Positions 54,208 to 55,274 of a stretch of 55,274 nt of DNA are shown piece by piece. Under the pieces are notes generated by a model. The model was not told the origin of the DNA. It saw only the letters and a list, made by a program, of their open reading frames with translations, and searched no databases. The stretch spans positions 1 to 55,274 of the forward strand of contig NZ_WJFC01000081.1 in the NCBI RefSeq assembly GCF_009725235.1, given 5' to 3'. The translations under genes and the position numbers were made by a program. The DNA is from Scytonema sp. UIC 10036 (GTDB lineage Bacteria; Cyanobacteriota; Cyanobacteriia; Cyanobacteriales; Nostocaceae). Every line of letters begins with the position of its first letter. The first letter of the stretch is position 1.

Positions 54208-54539
54208 TTGACAGAAAACACGTAGGTTGGGTTGAAGACCGAAACCCAACATTTATAGACATTTGTTTCACCACGGGTTTACCCAACCTACAAAAAATTC
54301 TTATCCAGCCAGAAAACACGTAGGTCGGGTTGAGGAACGAACCCACATTTACAACATTTGTTGGGTTTCACCCACGGGTTACCCAACCTACTACCACATC
54401 CCACCTTAAAATGTTGTGTTGAGGCTGCAGGAGGGCAGGGCACGGGAGCAGAAGGGAAAAGAAAAGAAACTAATTATTAGTCCTCTCGTCTTTAAGAAGA
54501 CGAACCCTTCACGGATAACCTCGCTTTGTGCCAATATAA
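54208..54539. repeat. Intergenic region with two GTAGGTTGGGTT repeats
   Basis: Two foldback copies at 54220-54292 and 54318-54393, then a purine-rich stretch and a CGTCTT/TAAG/AAGACG hairpin near 54487-54502. No gene seen. Confidence 0.75.
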
Positions 54540-54554
54540 TATCATCTAGTGATA
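54540..54554. promoter_or_regulatory. Palindrome before hicA, candidate HicB operator
   Basis: TATCA-TCTAG-TGATA, overlapping a TATAAT (54535-54540) and ending 7 bases before the hicA ATG. Confidence 0.4.
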
Positions 54555-54561
54555 CTATAAA

Positions 54562-54826
54562 ATGGAACTTAACAGTAAACACCAAAAAACTCTTGATGGC
54601 TTTTTCAAAACCCATCAGATCGAGATTTTATGGAGTGATATCGAGTCTCTCCTAATTGCTCTTGGGCAGAGTATCAGAGGGAAGAGGGTCAAGAGTCAGA
54701 TTTGCTCTTAATGATATAAGAGCTACATTTCACAGACCACACCCTGAAAAAGAAACTGATAAAGGTGCTGTTAAGTCGATGCGGCGGTTCTTGACAGAAG
54801 CGGGGATTAAAAATGATGAAGTATAA
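54562..54826 (+). pseudogene. hicA: HicA-type toxin, frameshifted
   Basis: ATG at 54562 opens LNSKHQKTLDGFFKTHQIEI, then LWSDIESLLIALG, the start of a HicA double-stranded-RNA-binding-like mRNA interferase. Near 54667-54675 two bases appear lost, the frame goes wrong and stops early. In the next frame the rest is intact: SEGRGSRVRFALNDIRATFH, RPHPEKETDKGAVKSMRRFL, TEAGIKNDEV, ending at 54826 and overlapping hicB by 14 bases. The conserved His lies in the second part, so no active toxin can be made. Confidence 0.8.
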
Positions 54827-55136
54827 AGAATATTCGGCAATCGTAGAATTTGATGAAACGGCAGAAATTTTTCACGGTGAAGTCATTAATATTCGGGACG
54901 TGATTACTTTTCAAGGTCGTAGCGTAGATGAACTCAAGCAAGCTTTTGCTGATTCAGTGGATGATTATTTAGATTTTTGTAGAGAACGTGGGGAGGAGCC
55001 TGATAAACCATTTTCAGGTAAATTCATGGTAAGAATTGACCCGAGTTTACACAAAAAAATTGTGGCTAAAGCAAAGAAAGAGGGACAAAGCCTTAATTCA
55101 TTGGTTGAAAAAAGCTTGTCCCTGTATGTTAGTTAA
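54813..55136 (+). CDS. hicB: HicB-type antitoxin
   Basis: A 107-residue antitoxin. The N-terminal partial RNase H-like fold has YSAIVEFDETAEIFHGEVIN and ITFQGRSVDELKQAFADSVD. The C-terminal DNA-binding part is a ribbon-helix-helix (GKFMVRIDPSLHKKIVAKAK, QSLNSLVEKSL). It overlaps the broken hicA gene and would have bound the toxin and repressed the pair. The frame is intact although the toxin is dead, so it may survive as a repressor or as an antidote to related toxins. Confidence 0.85.
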   Translation: MMKYKEYSAIVEFDETAEIFHGEVINIRDVITFQGRSVDELKQAFADSVDDYLDFCRERGEEPDKPFSGKFMVRIDPSLHKKIVAKAKKEGQSLNSLVEKSLSLYVS

Positions 55137-55255
55137 AATAGCAAGTTGACGTTCGCGAAGCGGCTCGGAACGAGCATCGTATGAACACCCCCCCTGAACG
55201 GTTACGGTGTACACACAAGTCGGAAATATTTCGCAGACGGAAGTTTTCGCCTCAG

Positions 55256-55274
55256 TTTTACCCCACCCTAACCC
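55256..55274. repeat. Right copy of window-terminal inverted repeat
   Basis: TTTTACCCCACCCTAACCC, exact reverse complement of bases 1-19. The 120 bp before it has no gene; ACGGTGTACACA at 55204 also occurs at 21663, another dispersed motif. Confidence 0.75.

Noticed and set aside
54416..54655. 79-codon ORF overlapping hicA
   Set aside because: Out of frame with the recognisable hicA sequence, purine-rich low-complexity start, no homologous look.
1..55274. GGGTTAGGG-like ends resembling telomere repeats
   Set aside because: Only one imperfect unit at each end and wholly bacterial content; a dispersed-repeat assembly boundary explains it.
1..55274. tRNA or rRNA genes
   Set aside because: No cloverleaf with a GGTTCRA-type arm or rRNA-like stretch was seen by eye on either strand.

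Overview
The window reads as chromosomal DNA of a filamentous, probably heterocyst-forming cyanobacterium. The basis is the many GCGATCGC (HIP1) sites, the heptamer tandem repeats between genes (GTTAGTG, AATCCAA, ATTAGCC types), a cytochrome c6 gene, and cyanobacterial versions of mnmE, pyrB, tldD/tldE and phoD. The genus cannot be fixed from sequence alone. The first and last 19 bases are perfect inverted copies of each other, so both ends probably stop inside copies of one dispersed repeat.

Layout. 0.1-2.6 kb: a CgeB-like glycosyltransferase and an osmoprotectant ABC ATPase followed by a gutted permease/binding-protein gene. 2.9-5.2 kb: a duplicated regulator module (ribbon-helix-helix plus PAS-like protein; one copy has lost the first gene) with a candidate small RNA between the copies. 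5.7-13.3 kb: phoD, an SDR, mnmE, a small Cys-rich protein, a four-CBS protein and pyrB. 13.4-15.4 kb: an XRE regulator with three palindromes in front of it, divergent from a repeat-containing protein. 15.5-21.5 kb: a four-gene minus-strand operon (HisD-like, phosphotransferase, HAD hydrolase, HisC-like) divergent from an unusual ArsR/Clp-N fusion regulator. 21.7-28.1 kb: a catalase-family protein, small proteins, a purine permease, SDRs and a LysR regulator.

28.4-37.4 kb is the plastic region. Two CRISPR arrays (25 and 19 repeats) have related but distinct 37-nt repeats and nearly the same leader, with no cas genes in the window. Between them lie a broken MFS transporter carrying an IS607-type element with TnpB, a MarR/SDR divergent pair with strong palindromic operators, and a FAD-monooxygenase C-terminal remnant that runs directly into the second array.

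37.7-43.8 kb: tldE, tldD, an aldo/keto reductase, petJ, a truncated LysE exporter and an AraC regulator. 44.3-54.2 kb is a plus-strand phosphate-scavenging island: a large 5'-nucleotidase with DUF4114 domains, a secreted endonuclease/phosphatase, an unknown protein and a 1174-residue nuclease/phytase fusion, preceded by a Pho-box-like direct repeat. 54.5-55.1 kb: a frameshifted hicA toxin and an intact hicB antitoxin.

Most promising as undescribed biology: (1) the HisD-like/kinase/HAD/HisC-like cassette, whose HisD-like enzyme lacks canonical zinc and active-site residues, together with its divergent ArsR/Clp-N regulator; (2) the three-domain nuclease-phytase fusion in a putative Pho island; (3) the twin CRISPR arrays on either side of a TnpB element.
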